A DNA stretch of 64,000 bases, taken from Paragonimus skrjabini miyazakii (lineage: Eukaryota; Platyhelminthes; Trematoda; Plagiorchiida; Troglotrematidae). Below are positions 24,595 to 36,943 of this stretch, piece after piece; the stretch's first letter is position 1, and each line of letters starts with the position of its first letter. The position numbers and the translations under genes were made by a program. Location: assembly GCA_014338405.1 (NCBI GenBank), contig JTDE01000028.1:115986-179985 (forward strand), given 5' to 3'. The notes below the pieces were generated by a model. That model ran no database searches. It was not told the origin of the DNA and was given only the letters and a program-made list of their open reading frames with translations.

Positions 24595-27500
24595 CGACTT
24601 GCCTTATGCGAACGCTTAGCCGCATACTTTTGTGAGTAATGTTCATATTGCCCCACCCTCTCAAGAAGCGACTCAGAAACCATCCTGTTAACTAGAGTTG
24701 GTGATCTCACACAGAGGAATTCTGGTTACGTTAACTTACGTAAATCATTCAATCTGTTTGCTAATATCATGTTTGCTGTGGTTGAGAACGTACAGGATTA
24801 TGGCTACCGTGAAGCTTTAGGTTAGGTGTTTAGCAAGATTAACTCATGAAAGAATTCTACCTAAATCACGATCATGGCAAGTTATATACCTATATCTTAT
24901 CATCACCAAGACCAATGGTCTATTTGACAGGCAAACGCGAATCTAAGAAGTTTTAGCAAAACCAACCTAGCACCGTCCCATAATCTGTCGTTTTCATACT
25001 ACAAACATTAATTCAACCCAACTGTTGACAGACAGAAATGACAAGATTTCGCTGCTTGTTCATTTTCATTTCAGTGTATCTGCTTAAAACAGTGTCGTGG
25101 TAATTCGAGAAATATGGCTTGATGTATCTTTGAATTTAAAATGGTGGTGTCTAGCCTAAAACCTACAATCCTTTAACATCAAGATATCAATATTGTTGTG
25201 ACTGCAAAGGACGCTCGGTCTGCGAAGTTGTTTATTGCATGAAATCCCGTACAGGTTATGTTAAAACATAGGACAACGAACGCGTACACTCATTCGTATG
25301 GCTCACGTTCATTCACACACATTGGGAAGCAGTACAATTTCATTCGTCCTGTTTGCACGTCCCCCACAGTGCGTATACACTAATCCAACAGTCGCTTCTG
25401 GTCGTTAGTCTTCCTGGCGTTGAAACCTGCCCTTTAATTTCCGAATACACCCAATATACTACTCAAAAACGGGACTGTCTGTTATACAACGATATAATGT
25501 GTACATCATTATGCGTTCAGCATTTAAGTGGCATTTGTGCAATACACGACAGAAGCTGTTTTTATAGCATATCTATTCAAGTCAATGTTTTATGTGGGCA
25601 GCAGTTAGTTCAGTTGGATGAGGGATATACAACAATACTCAGAGAACAAACTGACTAAATTTGAGCAACTTCTCTGAAGAATTTCTTTGTCTACTAGAAA
25701 GTATCAGGTTACTTTCGTCGGAACACCACTTTTTGGTTAAACAGCACTCGAGATACGATCATAACATTAAGAAGTTCGTACACACGGTTCCGACATTTTG
25801 CTGTACGGTTTTATAACATGAGAAAGTACGCCACAAAAATGTGGAAAAACTCGGAAAATGAATCAATCGCTCCATTATTATTCAGCTCCTATTCTTGAAT
25901 TCTAATATATCTTTCACCAAGTTACTGTTACTATAAATGCGGTATTGTTTTATATATCAGTTGATGAAAAATGACCCTGGAGGCAAGCTCGAGAAGGGAA
26001 ACATAGTGCTTTCTGCCGTTTTTACTTAGATTTAATGAGTTATGCAAATTTTCAGGCCTGGTCTATTCATCATTCATCGGGATATTTATCAATAGCCAGC
26101 TGCTATCGATCGTCACTCACGATAGTTAGAACAGATCGAGGCTATTGAGATGATTGATATAGTCCAAATCAACAAGTACATTTTTTTGCTAGCCGTCAGA
26201 ATCATAGTATAGGCCCGATTCAGCTAACGTGACACAGTTTACATAAGCTTTCGCTGTCGATATCCATCGACGTTTTGCTCCACCTGTTTTTGTTATGGTA
26301 AATGTTTCGGACCATCTGCCTGCCCACCATTTGTAGGTTCACAGGCCGACAATCAACGGCTGCGTTTGCTTATTTTTGATCTAATTTTGTGGATATACTT
26401 AGCCGATGATTTCAAATGTATTGGTCTTGTTAATGTTCCTCAAATCATGTCTCCCCTATGGAACTGGCACTCAGAACCACTTCTGGGAAATGAGCAACTC
26501 ATGGTCACGGATCATGGCTATTCTGATTCGCATGAAATTCAAATGGAATGGTGAGATGATTTATTTGCGAAAACTATTAGGTGGTTGTTTGAATGTTGAA
26601 CAAAACAACTAATCAAATAATAGGCAAATAGATGCATAACTGAATCATTACGGTATCTCACTCAGTTCGTCTATGCTGATTGGCTTAATTGAGTGTGCCG
26701 TGCGAGATGTGCACCATTTTATATCAATGGAACTCTTAACCACAACAGTACGAACATCGGTTACGACTACATTTGACACGTATTTCTTCAGGTGACCATC
26801 TACCACTGATGACGACTGTACGGGTTGGAAGTCGCCAAGCTTTAAATGTAGTTCTACGGTTACATTCAAATAAGAACATTGAAACAATGTTTTGAGCACA
26901 CACTTTGCATCGCACTAATCAAAGCTTGTCCACTGAGATGGTACTCAGTGAAAACACTCGCTTCACCCATTCAATCGGCAGGCTAGCGGATTGTAGATAT
27001 AACGGGTAGCACACTGATCGTAATGGTCACTCATGATCTCATGAACATCTCTACTAGCTGGCTTCAAGCATGGACAGAGTGAAATGTGAATACACAGCCG
27101 AGTGTGTATTGTCGTATGTTCCGAGTCACAGTTGTGTTTCTCAAATGGTACATTACAAACCTGACCAAACAGATATTTCAGTTCCACAATAAACATCACC
27201 ATTTAATCGTTTCGCAGTGTTGGTAATCAGATAAACTCTCTGGTCATCCACTTTTGAATGGAAGTGTTATCCCTAACTTTTGCCATTATCGGAGCTCATC
27301 AATGATATGGATATGTGCTCCTACTGGGCAAGTCCGATATCAGGGTGATTACTCATGTGCTATCATGACTTAGAGTTTAAATCTTATAAATCCATCATGC
27401 ATAATGTAGGATAAGTAAGGAAATTGTTAGTGCGAACGCTTCGTCATAACATGTACGCAAATTTCACTGCAAATCATGGCAAGGACAAGCAAACTCGGCC

Positions 27501-29575
27501 TGCTGTAACCTGGACAACATTTGAGTATAGTGTTTCCTTTTGAAACAGGTTGAACAAAACGCAGGCAAGAACCTGAAATTTGCCAGCAAATATTTTCATG
27601 GCGTCCTACTTTCCACCAATGGATATGAAGGTATAAATTGATACACGGTTTAAATCAGTATTCCTCTTGAATTATTCAAGTAGGATGAACGAGATATAAA
27701 TCGTGCTTAACCTGAGAGCCAATAAATCCCAAGTCGTGGTTTGTTACCCTCTAGTTGTCTGGATGACAATGTGAGTCTGATATAGCTGGGGTCTACTAAC
27801 GGTATGACCATTCAGGTTTAAGTTTTAAAGGGTGTTGGAGTTTCTGGATGCTTACCTATCAGTCGAAAATCTGTCACTGTTGTTAAGTAAACAAGCGGTG
27901 CTTGTGTGGGTATGTAGTCTGCTGAACTGATGCCGGTTTGCAAGCAGCATTGCCTCCCAAATATCACTTAAGCTTTTTTATCGAATGAATCCAAATAAAA
28001 ACAAACCCAGTCATAAATACATAGTACGTTTGAAACAGACATCAAAACGTTTCTTATGAATCATGAACTGTTATCTACCGAGAGTGTGTTGACAACGGAA
28101 GAACAATAGCTGGACCATTCTAACGCTAACAGTATCCGTATGGCTGGTTGCGGAGTTGATAAAGACACCCTTCTCGTCACATTAAATTTGTCTGTTCTAA
28201 TCCCATCGCGTTATCTTTACGTTGTGATTACGAACAAGTAAGAAAGAGGAAGTACCGTGTAGTAATAATTTCAGGATGAGCCATTACGTTTCTTTCTAAC
28301 ACTCGTTTGTTAGGACTATCACCTGAGAATGATAGTAACCTGTAATTGATCGCTTACTTGCAGTTATACGCTTACTTGCATCTTAAGGGGCTGCCATTAC
28401 GTATATACGGTGGTTATGAGCCGCATGAGATGAAGGGTCTCCCTAAGACATTGGGATGTGTATTGTTACATGAATGATAGACGACCTACTGCAACACCTA
28501 GCTGTTTTTATTTGTCCTGCAAAGTAAGGGCGAAATGAATGGTTTTGCGACACGTTCACTCTAATTCGCCAATGATATGCAAATGAAAAATAGAAGATAG
28601 CAACAATCTTTCGGACGTATCCCAAAAGACAGCAAGACCTATGTAGCAAAGTACATAAAAGCATACGTGTCATGCTGATACACTACTGGATAGGGCACGT
28701 AAGTGGATTTTGTCAATTTCAAACAGGTCGCTACCTCTAACTCTTCAGTGTGTCCGAACTAGACAAGTTTTAGAAGTGTAGTGTAACACTTACGTTTATC
28801 TACAGGAATGTGGAAGACATTGAACTTGCTGCACTATGTAGCATGTTTATTATGATCGTGTAGATTGGTGACTGGGTCTGCAACTCGTGCATGCTCCTGA
28901 GACTTGTTGTGAGACTCCTGTGTTAGAGTTCACTATCCCCGGGGTTTCCGTAGCCTGCCGTTCACAGGGGTAACGACCTGTAGGTCCAGTAAACTGTAGG
29001 GGGCAATGGATCACACTAATGCATTTCCGTTAACGTGTGCTGGACACCATGCAAACTGGAAACGTCATTGAGTTTTCGTTACACTCGATAGGTAAATGCT
29101 GAATTATCCATACCCGTATGATAAACTAAACCCACAAACACAGTCGCGAATTGAAAAGGAACTCAATTCTACGGAAAAAACGTAAAAGTATGACACCCGA
29201 TTCAATTCACTATCTTCAATCTGTGTATCGCAAAGCCAGTGAAATAAACAGAGAGAACTGACTTTCTTCAAGCAGACAGTTTATAATTGACGTTATTAAC
29301 TTCTGGAAATTTAACCGAAAGGAAATGCAGTGGATGTTTCCTATGCCTAATGGGCATAACTAATCGTATTTCGGCAGAAAATTTCGTAAGAAGTATTTAT
29401 CACAAAATCGTTGCACGAATTACATCCTTCGACTATTCCGTTCACACTTATGAGGTTTCTCGAAAGCAAACCTTCTACCTCAACTACGGAACGACTGCCT
29501 GGTGTCTCGGTTCATACTTGAGCAAGTCACACTGAGAATGTGCGTTGATCGCTCCAACTGTTTTGTTTGATTGGT
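24595..29575. other. Intergenic DNA, no gene recognised
   Basis: No convincing coding frame. A GC-richer patch at 28870-29050 contains ccccgggg but matches nothing else in the window. Confidence 0.45.
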
Positions 29576-29582
29576 CACCGGC

Positions 29583-29644
<62 letters not shown>

Positions 29645-29670
29645 TATCATCATCATCGTCAACATCATCA
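29583..29670 (+). repeat. (TCA)n microsatellite, probable RTE 3' tail
   Basis: About 20 uninterrupted TCA units from 29584 are followed by imperfect ones (tta, tcg, aca). On the minus strand this is a (TGA)n run directly downstream of the RTE element that ends near 29780. RTE elements characteristically end in short tandem repeats of this kind, so the array is probably the element's tail, expanded after insertion. Its translations (poly-His, poly-Asp, poly-Met) are not genes. Confidence 0.8.
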
Positions 29671-29799
29671 CAGTCAGGAGCCTGAGCAGATGGTACTGTG
29701 GCTGGTGGCGTCATTCACCTCAACGGCGATGTGGAATATCCTAAAAGAAAACGTTGCTGAGATGGTTGAAAATTAATAAAAGATGACTAAGCGAAAAAA

Positions 29800-30290
29800 C
29801 TCGAGATGATATGGATACAGGTACGCCAATGACTGTGTCATACCGCCATCTCGGGTACCGTGTCTCTACCCAGCGATTCAACTGATCACAGGGACCCCAG
29901 TCAAACAGACGATACCTACCCATTATGCTCAATAGAGCAGTCAGGGTCTTCATATCGCGTGGCCACGTTATTGTTTGACCACCATGTGGTTTCACCCAAC
30001 TGCTGGTGGTTTCAGCATATAATGCCGGGCACGGTAAACGATCAGATGACATACGGAGCACGTGACCTAACCATCGCTAGCTGTGCACCATAATTAGTTG
30101 ACCAATTGATTGAGCACTTTGAACGTTGCGGAATACGGCGAATGACTGTGTTGCTCACGCGACCGGTCCACTTGATGTGGGCTAATTGGCGGAGACAACG
30201 ATCTTCGTGATATCCTCACTGATCTCTCATCAGCAATGTTACAAGCTGACGAGATAGTGTTACTCAGGTGTGTGAAGGTGTTCACAGCCT
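29800..30290 (-). pseudogene. RTE C-terminal domain
   Basis: Shows FTHLSNTISSACNIADERSV, then (other frame) CLRQLAHIKWTGRVSNTVIR, then VLRMSSDRLPCPALYAETTS with KPHGGQTITWPRDMKTLTAL and FDWGPCDQLNRW. These are the standard C-terminal blocks of RTE proteins (RMPxxRLPRRALYAE, GGQxxTWxRxMK, GWGPRD). A deletion appears to join the first two blocks. The last frame ends near 29830, giving a 3' UTR of about 160 bases. Confidence 0.82.
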
Positions 30291-30960
30291 GAAGTGGATT
30301 GCTTACAATAAAGAAGGTAGGAGTGGGAATAGTCTAGTCTTGCGGAAACATTGTACAGTTTGAAGACGCAAAGCGCATTCCATACAAACCAGCCCAACCT
30401 GTTCACTATAGTCTGCACGTCTTCGGCAGAGGGGCTAAGTAAGACAATATCATCCGTGTACTCCACGTGGGTCAACCTAGTTCTAGGAAGAAGCACAACA
30501 CCAAGCTTAATCGATTCCCAAAGCGCACCTTCCAGAATGTCGCCCATGACAAAATTGAACAGGAAAGAGGGGATCGGATATCCTCGAGGAATATTACTAG
30601 GAATGATGAACGGCCGAGTGTGAGTACCTAATGATCTCAACAGATTCACGTGTTTCCTTTGCGAAGAAGACAGTTCCAGATAACTTTACGAGCAACCGAA
30701 TCGAAAGCAGCCTCTAGATCTAAAACGATCATGACAGTTGGCTGTTTATGATAGTGCCGATTCTCCAAGATCCGTCACACGGTAGAACTGGGATCAGCGC
30801 ACCCACGACCGGAATCCTGCCCGTTCTCCACATATTCGGCCTTCCCTGGGCCTAGTGAACTGAAGTACTACAAGACCAGAGAGTAAATTTAACGCAATAG
30901 ACACAGATTTTGAGCTCTCTTTCTGAAAACCGGAATCACTGTTGGTATGCATCAATCACG
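30260..30960 (-). pseudogene. RTE reverse transcriptase core, broken
   Basis: On the minus strand one frame reads PTVMIVLDLEAAFDSVARKV and WNCLLRKG near 30750-30655, with catalytic motif A (D..AAFD) intact. After a stop and shift, another frame gives PSFLFNFVMGDILEGALWES and then EYTDDIVLLSPS, where the catalytic YADD box is YTDD. Both aspartates remain, but the broken frame rules out activity. Confidence 0.82.
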
Positions 30961-31013
30961 AGGAACTTCTTCAGATTCCCTAATCGTCTGGAGGAGTTTT
31001 GACAGGTCTGACA

Positions 31014-31480
31014 TCAACCTTTCACTACCATCTTTGGAGAGAGGAGGTCTGATCCGAGAGCCTTGCTACGCTTCAGTAACTTTAGTTCCAGGGCCACTTC
31101 TGCTTCCGACGGGGGACCGTTTGGAACGCGACAACTGACCATTCGGGTCCCGTCGTCCACATGATCTGGTTGAGGCCAGCTGAGCTGTTCTTCAAAAGAT
31201 TCAGCCCATCTGTCAAGTCGGCGCGATTGACTGGTGATAAGTGAACCATGTTTTTCACATATGGTCTCACTTACACCGACTCGACGACCAGTACAACCAC
31301 GGATCGAGGAAAATAGCCCCCTGCTATTCCCAAATAAGAAGACTCTTTCTATCTCTTTCGACTGTTCGGAAAAGTGATGCTCACAATCACTGCATAAGCT
31401 TTTAGTCGGCTTACGTTTAAGTACTCGACGGTCATCGTCATACTGAAAGTCGAATGAAATCGAGTGACGCTTTTTCATGT
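31014..31480 (-). pseudogene. RTE linker between endonuclease and reverse transcriptase
   Basis: The frame carries blocks typical of this part of RTE proteins: KHGSLITSQSRRLDRWAESF, then GPPSEAEVALELKLLKRSKA, the conserved lead-in to RT (GPPSEAEV...LKRxKAPGPDGL). The following GSDLLSPKM replaces the usual GPDGLSP. The frame stops there and RT resumes in another frame. Confidence 0.8.
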
Positions 31481-31819
31481 GGTTTCTTGACGTGACAGAA
31501 ACCCAGTTGCATTTTCTTTACTTCATTGCCAGTTAAGTATCTTGAATTTACGAGTGTTTGGCCTCTGGACAAATGACAAAACAAAACAGGCACGCATAAC
31601 ATGGTCCAAGTCCAGATGGTTATTTCAAAATACACGACAGCCCTTAGAGTGACACCATCTGTAACTGATTACTACATGGTCCAACTGCGCCCACGGCCGA
31701 GAAACACAGAGAGGTCTCCATGTAACACAGTGCCTTTTCCTGTGTTGAACTGCGGTGTTTGAAATATAAAGGCTGTGGAATGCGCGCAGTTGCAGCTGTC
31801 TTTTGCCACTGTCACTGCC

Positions 31820-32430
31820 TTATACCCAGACACCGAACATGCCTCCCAGCCACTTCTCTTTGGGAGAGAGACGACCAAATTGAACATTCACATTGCCTGC
31901 CTGTATGATGATGTTTGGGTGTTTATTCTGTTCATGAAGGTCAACGAGGACGTCGTAGAACGCATCTTGTACAGCACCCGAACAGTTGTCCTTTGGAGCA
32001 AATGCCGATATAACGAAAGCACAACGCTTTTCTGATTTGCGTCGACAGACTTTTGCCGACGTGTTGAGTCTGACAGCGCACAAGCGACTGTTCATTGGGA
32101 TCCAATCGAACAAACATTGCTCTGCTCTTGAACTCAGTGTGATTCCCATCTCAGCTTGACCATGAGATTCAGAAACCCTGAGATAGAAGCGATTGGATCG
32201 ACAATTATCTAGAGGTAAGCTCAAGTGGATAATAGTGCTAAAATCGTAAACCGGCGTCTTCGACACGCAGCACACATCAAGTTCCAGATTTGAGAGAGCA
32301 CTAGTCAGGGCAGCCTGCTGAGCGATTTGTGGGAGAGTGCGGACATTGAGAGCGGCAATGTTTGCCAGTTGTCTCGGCCTAGGAAAACAATTATCACCCG
32401 AAGGTACATGGTAGGCAGAAGACGTGAGGA
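31820..32430 (-). pseudogene. RTE endonuclease domain fragment
   Basis: An open stretch of about 200 codons begins near SGDNCFPRPRQLANIAALNV and continues with LELDVCCVSKT, the usual start of RTE endonucleases (LNVRTL...DVCCVSET). It then gives IPMNSRLCAVRL and AFYDVLVDLHEQ. The catalytic-site block usually written AGDMNAQVGR reads AGNVNVQFGR here, so the expected Asp is Asn. The frame is lost after FGVWV, and the remaining endonuclease sequence continues in other frames to about 31440. Confidence 0.8.
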
Positions 32431-32519
32431 TGAGGCAGCAGGTTAAAGTTGTGTTAGATGAATAATATCACTGTCGGGAGAACGATAGCTTCTGGTACTT
32501 CCCGGCCGTTTATGCCGCG

Positions 32520-32660
32520 GAAGAGGGTTGACTTGAGGGACCCCACCCCGAGTCTCTGACCCAAAAGTCTGACTTACGAGACAACAGGACACATGGTTTT
32601 CTTGGCGGAACCTACCCGGGGCCAATGACCCAAGAATCTGACTCACCCGGTAGTGAAAGG
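32520..32660 (-). repeat. Imperfect duplication inside the RTE 5' region
   Basis: Two similar segments lie about 80 bases apart: accccgagtctctgacccaa followed by aagtctgactta (near 32547), and cccggggccaatgacccaag followed by aatctgactcaccc (near 32618). Tandem 5' units are common in LINE promoters. This one is noted from the sequence only. Confidence 0.45.
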
Positions 32661-32937
32661 CTTGCATAGCCCGACGATGTAGTGAATAACATGTGTCTGA
32701 TTTTGAGCGCAATTGCATGCGGTGGATATATTCGAAGGTACATCAGGCTTTTGAATCATATCGGTTTTTTTCCGATCATATCGGATAACATTCCAGAGGT
32801 CACGGTCAACTGTTGGGCGATCGGAGTGCTCTTTGTTTGAGGGTACCTTTTCTAGACCCTCCTCCTCCTGATACGGAAGATAACACTGCTGCAACTATGA
32901 AAATAGTTCAGTTGTATGCGCAAAGGACCGCGCCTTG

Positions 32938-33140
32938 CTACCTAAGCACTCCTACGCAATCAGTAGTGTGACATAAAATCCTATGAGTGTAACTGTTTTT
33001 CGTCTGCCTGCTCCCGTCTGGCCTGTATGACAAGGTTGCACCTGGAAAGACCGGAGTCCTAGTCAGCATAGCCCGTCGGACCAAAACAGTACACAAGCCT
33101 GACCACCTCGTCAAGGTAGCAGTATGAGTCACTATTATAA
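32938..33140 (-). pseudogene. RTE 5' leader segment
   Basis: The frame reads RWSGLCTVLVRRAMLTRTPV and then FPGATLSYRPDGSRQTKNSY. I take it as the upstream region of the same element because it is collinear and in the same orientation. I cannot assign it a function, and it may be untranslated. Confidence 0.4.
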
Positions 33141-33399
33141 AAACATTATAAAGGTCAGTGATCTTTTGAAATTCCAGCAAATTTGGACAATCCCAACAAT
33201 CACAAATTCGGAGCTGGAAATCACAAGGAAAAAAATCATGGAGTATCCTGAAGTTTATCAGAGGCACTGTATGGTGGGCCGTAAACTCTGTGTTACCTAA
33301 AGGTTGCCCTAAATGTCAAATGTTTCCGCGGCGGAATGGTGAGTTACACGTGAGAGGAAGTAAAGTGAAAACCATGGAATTTTATTACATCTGCAGATA

Positions 33400-34800
33400 C
33401 ATCTACAACCTGGTTGAATGTGTAAGTGATTCGTCGTCCATCAAGCTTACCCAAGAACAACTTGACTCATTAGTTAAGAGGTGAAAAGTCTGTTCCCAAC
33501 CATAAAATTGTAGCGGTAGGTTTTATGAATGAGTTTTAAGCCCAGTGGACAGTCCCAAATATTCATCTCTTAATTCTGGTGATGACTGTTAATTTTTTCA
33601 GGTCAAAACTAGTAAAAGCCGCACATCAATACCGAACTAATGGAAGCAGCTGCCACATTTTACTGACCATTTCTCCCTGGAATGCATTGAAGGGGTCGAA
33701 CACGAATAATGATACCATGGTAATGTGATCTGACTAATGATCGATGCGGGTTTCATCACGAGCAGAGTAGGTTATAGTAAAACGGTACAACTGATCTTTA
33801 GAGAGTGAGATATTTTATTAAGTGTAACCCCTCCAACACATGATGGCCGCACAAGTTTGGATCATCAAAAATGAATAACTCGGAAATTCCCTTGAGATAA
33901 AACTTAGTTACGAACAGATCACCATAATTCCGACTCGAGAAATGGTTCTTTCAATAACTGGAACCAGTCAGAAGGGTTTTTTTAAAGTAGACCGTATAAA
34001 CCAAAATCCTCACATTCAAAAGCATGTATTCAGTTTGTGTAGTTTTTGTTTATTTCAGTACATAGGACAATCGGACAGATTTTTAATTATGTAGATAACA
34101 AATAGTCCCAAATGCTCTTTGATGCTGATTACTTAAAAGATCATAAACGTTGTTATCTTGGGGACCATGGCTATGGTCAGATTGATGAAGTTGTTGTGGG
34201 TAGTCTACTAGTTCATCTTTTAACAGTCAGTTTTCCGCTTCAATTGAAAAAGAGATCACCGGTTCTCTTATAGATGAAAGAAACATGGGTGTTATGAGGG
34301 TAATCGCTGAAAGTACATGTAATGCAACATCGTTGTTTAAAGTGTTGGTCTAGGCGCACCCAAACATCGGAGTGATCAAAGAAGAGGAATCGTCAGATCA
34401 CTTACGATTCTTAGATATCTGACTGGATTAAAGTAACGACCATTCGATTACACAGTAAGCCTATAGAAGGCTAATTTTTACTGGCCAGTGAACGCACAGT
34501 TCTGGTCACTAAAACACAGAGGGGGCTTTGTATACACCTTATATAAATGAGCAAGAAGAACATACATGAAGGACAAATCACAAATGAAAACTTTTTTAGT
34601 TTATTTTGAAGGAAAGCGACTTCATCTCACCGTTTATGTGGCGGAACGAAGAACAAAAACGAAGAATGATTTTTCAACAAAACTGTTTTTAGAGGTGCCA
34701 TTTATGCGCAGAGTGTTTGCTAGATAATTAAAACATAGCCATTTCACAAGCTTATGAAGTTGCTCAAATTTGTGGAACTCAACTGTCACGAACGGCTCGA
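33400..34800 (+). mobile_element. Penelope-like element remnant 1 (RT to C-terminal part)
   Basis: Readable only by moving between + strand frames. At 33439-33480 SSIKLTQEQLDSLVKR resembles the conserved N-terminal helix of Penelope proteins. Near 34140-34220 GYGQIDEVVVGSLLVHLL matches the Penelope block usually YxQIDGVAMGSPLGPLLA. At about 34350-34470 there is HPNIGVIKEEESSDHLRFLD, then SNDHSIT and YRRLIFTGQ, matching the HPxIxFTxExEx..LPFLDxL and SVYRKPTxTGQY blocks. Further on, VFRE/EVPFMRRVFAR resembles the VFxxLPFKG block. Stops and missing catalytic residues make it a dead copy. No GIY-YIG block was found. The limits are approximate. Confidence 0.65.
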
Positions 34801-35009
34801 GATGAAATGATCTTAGTTGGGACGCGCATCACGGCGCTCACCGAAAGGTCAAACAAGTGCACCAGATAGGACGTATGCACGGACCGAACAACAACCCTGG
34901 AACATGTCATGGGGTGACCAACACAGTCGGAAGCCACGCCGAAGCCAAGCTACTAAAGCCAAGCCAATGAAGCCAGCTGCTGTGTTGATTTCATATATAA
35001 TGCCCTATT

Positions 35010-36015
35010 GACAATATACAAAGAACTTTTGTCGTGCCTCACTGCCGAGTCTTTTGCAATCAGTCGGGATAGCTTGAGGTCGTATTAACCAACGTTACAT
35101 CAACAAGCAGTACATTTACCGGGGCTACAAAACAAGGGGACCAAGGTGGCCAGGTCATAGTTCACGTAATTTACAAGATTTGTTTAACTGCAGTAAGAAT
35201 TACATAGAATTTACTAATCGATCTCTTGGTAAGCGGGACGATTAGCATGTCCCGAAGTCGTTACAAACGGCCATTCTGGCCATGCCAACTGCCTCAACCG
35301 ACCGAAATCCGTCACCTTCATTCAGCATAAACATACTCAAACAAGCAACTGAGTCGATTTCATCAACTTACTCAACGTTCTGTTTGGCACCAGAAATGAA
35401 GGCATGTTCCAAGTTCCTGGGCCCTATCAACGATACCGTACCAACTCATCCTCGAATGTTTCGAAGTACACCTTAAACGGAAAGACTTACAAATATATCA
35501 GGAGAACAAGAGAAGTATAGAGAGTGGCTCGATGCTAGTGATAGTCTAACTACTGCAATTATAATGTAGTTTTTGAAAGCTAACCAACGTAAACAATCTG
35601 TAGGAGTTTAAATAGATAGAATTTTACACTCAGGTACAAGACTGCGGATCATCCTGGCTTGGGGTGGAAACCTGTGTGGACATCGTAAAAACAAGACACA
35701 TTCCTTGCGGTTTGAGAAACTTAAGTTTATTTCTGTGTTTCTGACCCACAATTTAAAAGAAAAGTTTCCCCTAGATGCAGACAAATGTTGAATATACAAA
35801 AATAAAATTCTGGTGAACGTCTGCAACCTCAGACGATTGTCCCTCCAACTGGAGTTATTAATGCGTGCGTAGTCAGGTGTACAATTAAGCAATGTAGGAT
35901 TATTCAAATCAACTTCGATAGGTCTTAAGTAAACAAGATTAATAACGTTGGTTTGAGAATCTTTAAGATAAGCACTTTCGCTGTGGGTATCAATTACTTT
36001 GTTGAATGGTAGAAT
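35010..36015. other. Unassigned sequence between two transposons
   Basis: On the minus strand one frame near 35200-35360 gives MKVTDFGRLRQLAWPEWPFV without stops for about 40 codons. I do not recognise it. The long minus-strand frame at 35608-36201 overlaps the CR1 tail and shows no domain. Confidence 0.3.
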
Positions 36016-36052
36016 ACAACACCAGACTGCCGCGAGCGGTATGTTGGGTGTA

Positions 36053-36943
36053 CTATGGTAGCCGTCGAGTCCAGGATTCGTTCGATAGGCGCCTGAATTC
36101 AGCGATCGACACACAGGTTCGAGGCAGAGGCCCAAGGGTCCCGGATCCAGTCGGTTTTTCTTCTTCAATGTCAAGCGGGCGTCTGTTGATCTGAAAGGCA
36201 TTCAGTGAAAACAGGGTGTAGCACCGCTTTTGGGAATTACAGTAAATATCAAGAAACAAACTAAGATTACTTGCATAAAAGGAATTTTGGAAAATGAGAG
36301 CCAAGTAATATTTTAAAGCGATCGCTAGAAGCGCTACTGACGACCTCAGCAGGAAGACTGTTCCAGAAGTTAACACCCCTGTAGGAAAAAACTGCTGTCT
36401 AAGAAAGGTCCGAGGACGAAGCTTGAAGAGCTTCATGTTATGTCTTCGCCGACCGTCGTCATTCGCTACAGTGAAGAACCGATCAACAAAGCCTACTCTA
36501 AAGAGGAAGTGTGTGAAAATTAAACCACCGCGGAGTCGTCGAAATTCAAATGGGTATAGATAAAGAATTTCAAGTCGAGACTCGTACGTGACACTACTGA
36601 GACCTGTAACTAGTTTGGTGGCCACGCGCTGAACACGCTGAACGGCTAATATGTCTTTCTTCAGGTCGGTATAAACGAGCTGATTAGCATACTCGATGAG
36701 CGGCCTTATATAAACCCCGTAAAGCGTTTGGAACGCTTTCTTATCTATGCGGGGGAAATTGCGCTCAATCATCTTAAGAGTAGCAAACCCATTTTTCGCT
36801 GCCATCTCGTGGTGATGCGCAACATATAAGTTAGACGACAGCCAGATGCCCAGATCTTTCTTCAGATCGATTTTTAAGGTATATATTGTACCGAACGCAC
36901 TATGAATCACGAAGGCGTTGCTAGAATCTCCACCGGGTGACAT
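36053..36943 (-). pseudogene. CR1-like C-terminal domain after the frameshift
   Basis: A 296-codon frame offset from the RT frame, overlapping it by about 20 bases. It reads DLGIWLSSNL, HHHEMAAKNGFATLKMIERN, ILAVQRVQRVATKLVTGLSS and EFRRLRGGLIFTHF, the standard domain after RT in CR1 elements (LGVW.SS...EMAAKKA...VQRRATKMV.GL...RRLRGDLI). A single indel near 36940 would explain the offset. The last 70 or so codons look untranslated or degenerate. Confidence 0.85.

Larger units (their letters stand above)
29670..33200 (-). mobile_element. Near full-length, inactivated RTE-type LINE
   Basis: On the minus strand, in order: a 5' region (about 33140-32450), an apurinic-type endonuclease (about 32430-31440), a linker (31480-31014), reverse transcriptase (about 30960-30260), a C-terminal domain (about 30290-29800) and a short 3' UTR ending at a (TGA)n array. 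Total length of about 3.4 kb matches intact RTE elements. Several frameshifts and stops separate the blocks, so no full ORF survives. The block order and near-complete length show an originally full-length insertion. The 5' limit is uncertain. Confidence 0.85.

Noticed and set aside
29480..29776. Poly-His, poly-Asp and poly-Met frames
   Set aside because: They are translations of the TCA microsatellite in different frames, not genes.
35608..36201. A 197-codon minus-strand frame
   Set aside because: It overlaps the 3' end of the CR1-like element and its sequence has no recognisable domain. Length alone is not convincing next to a GC-richer transposon tail.
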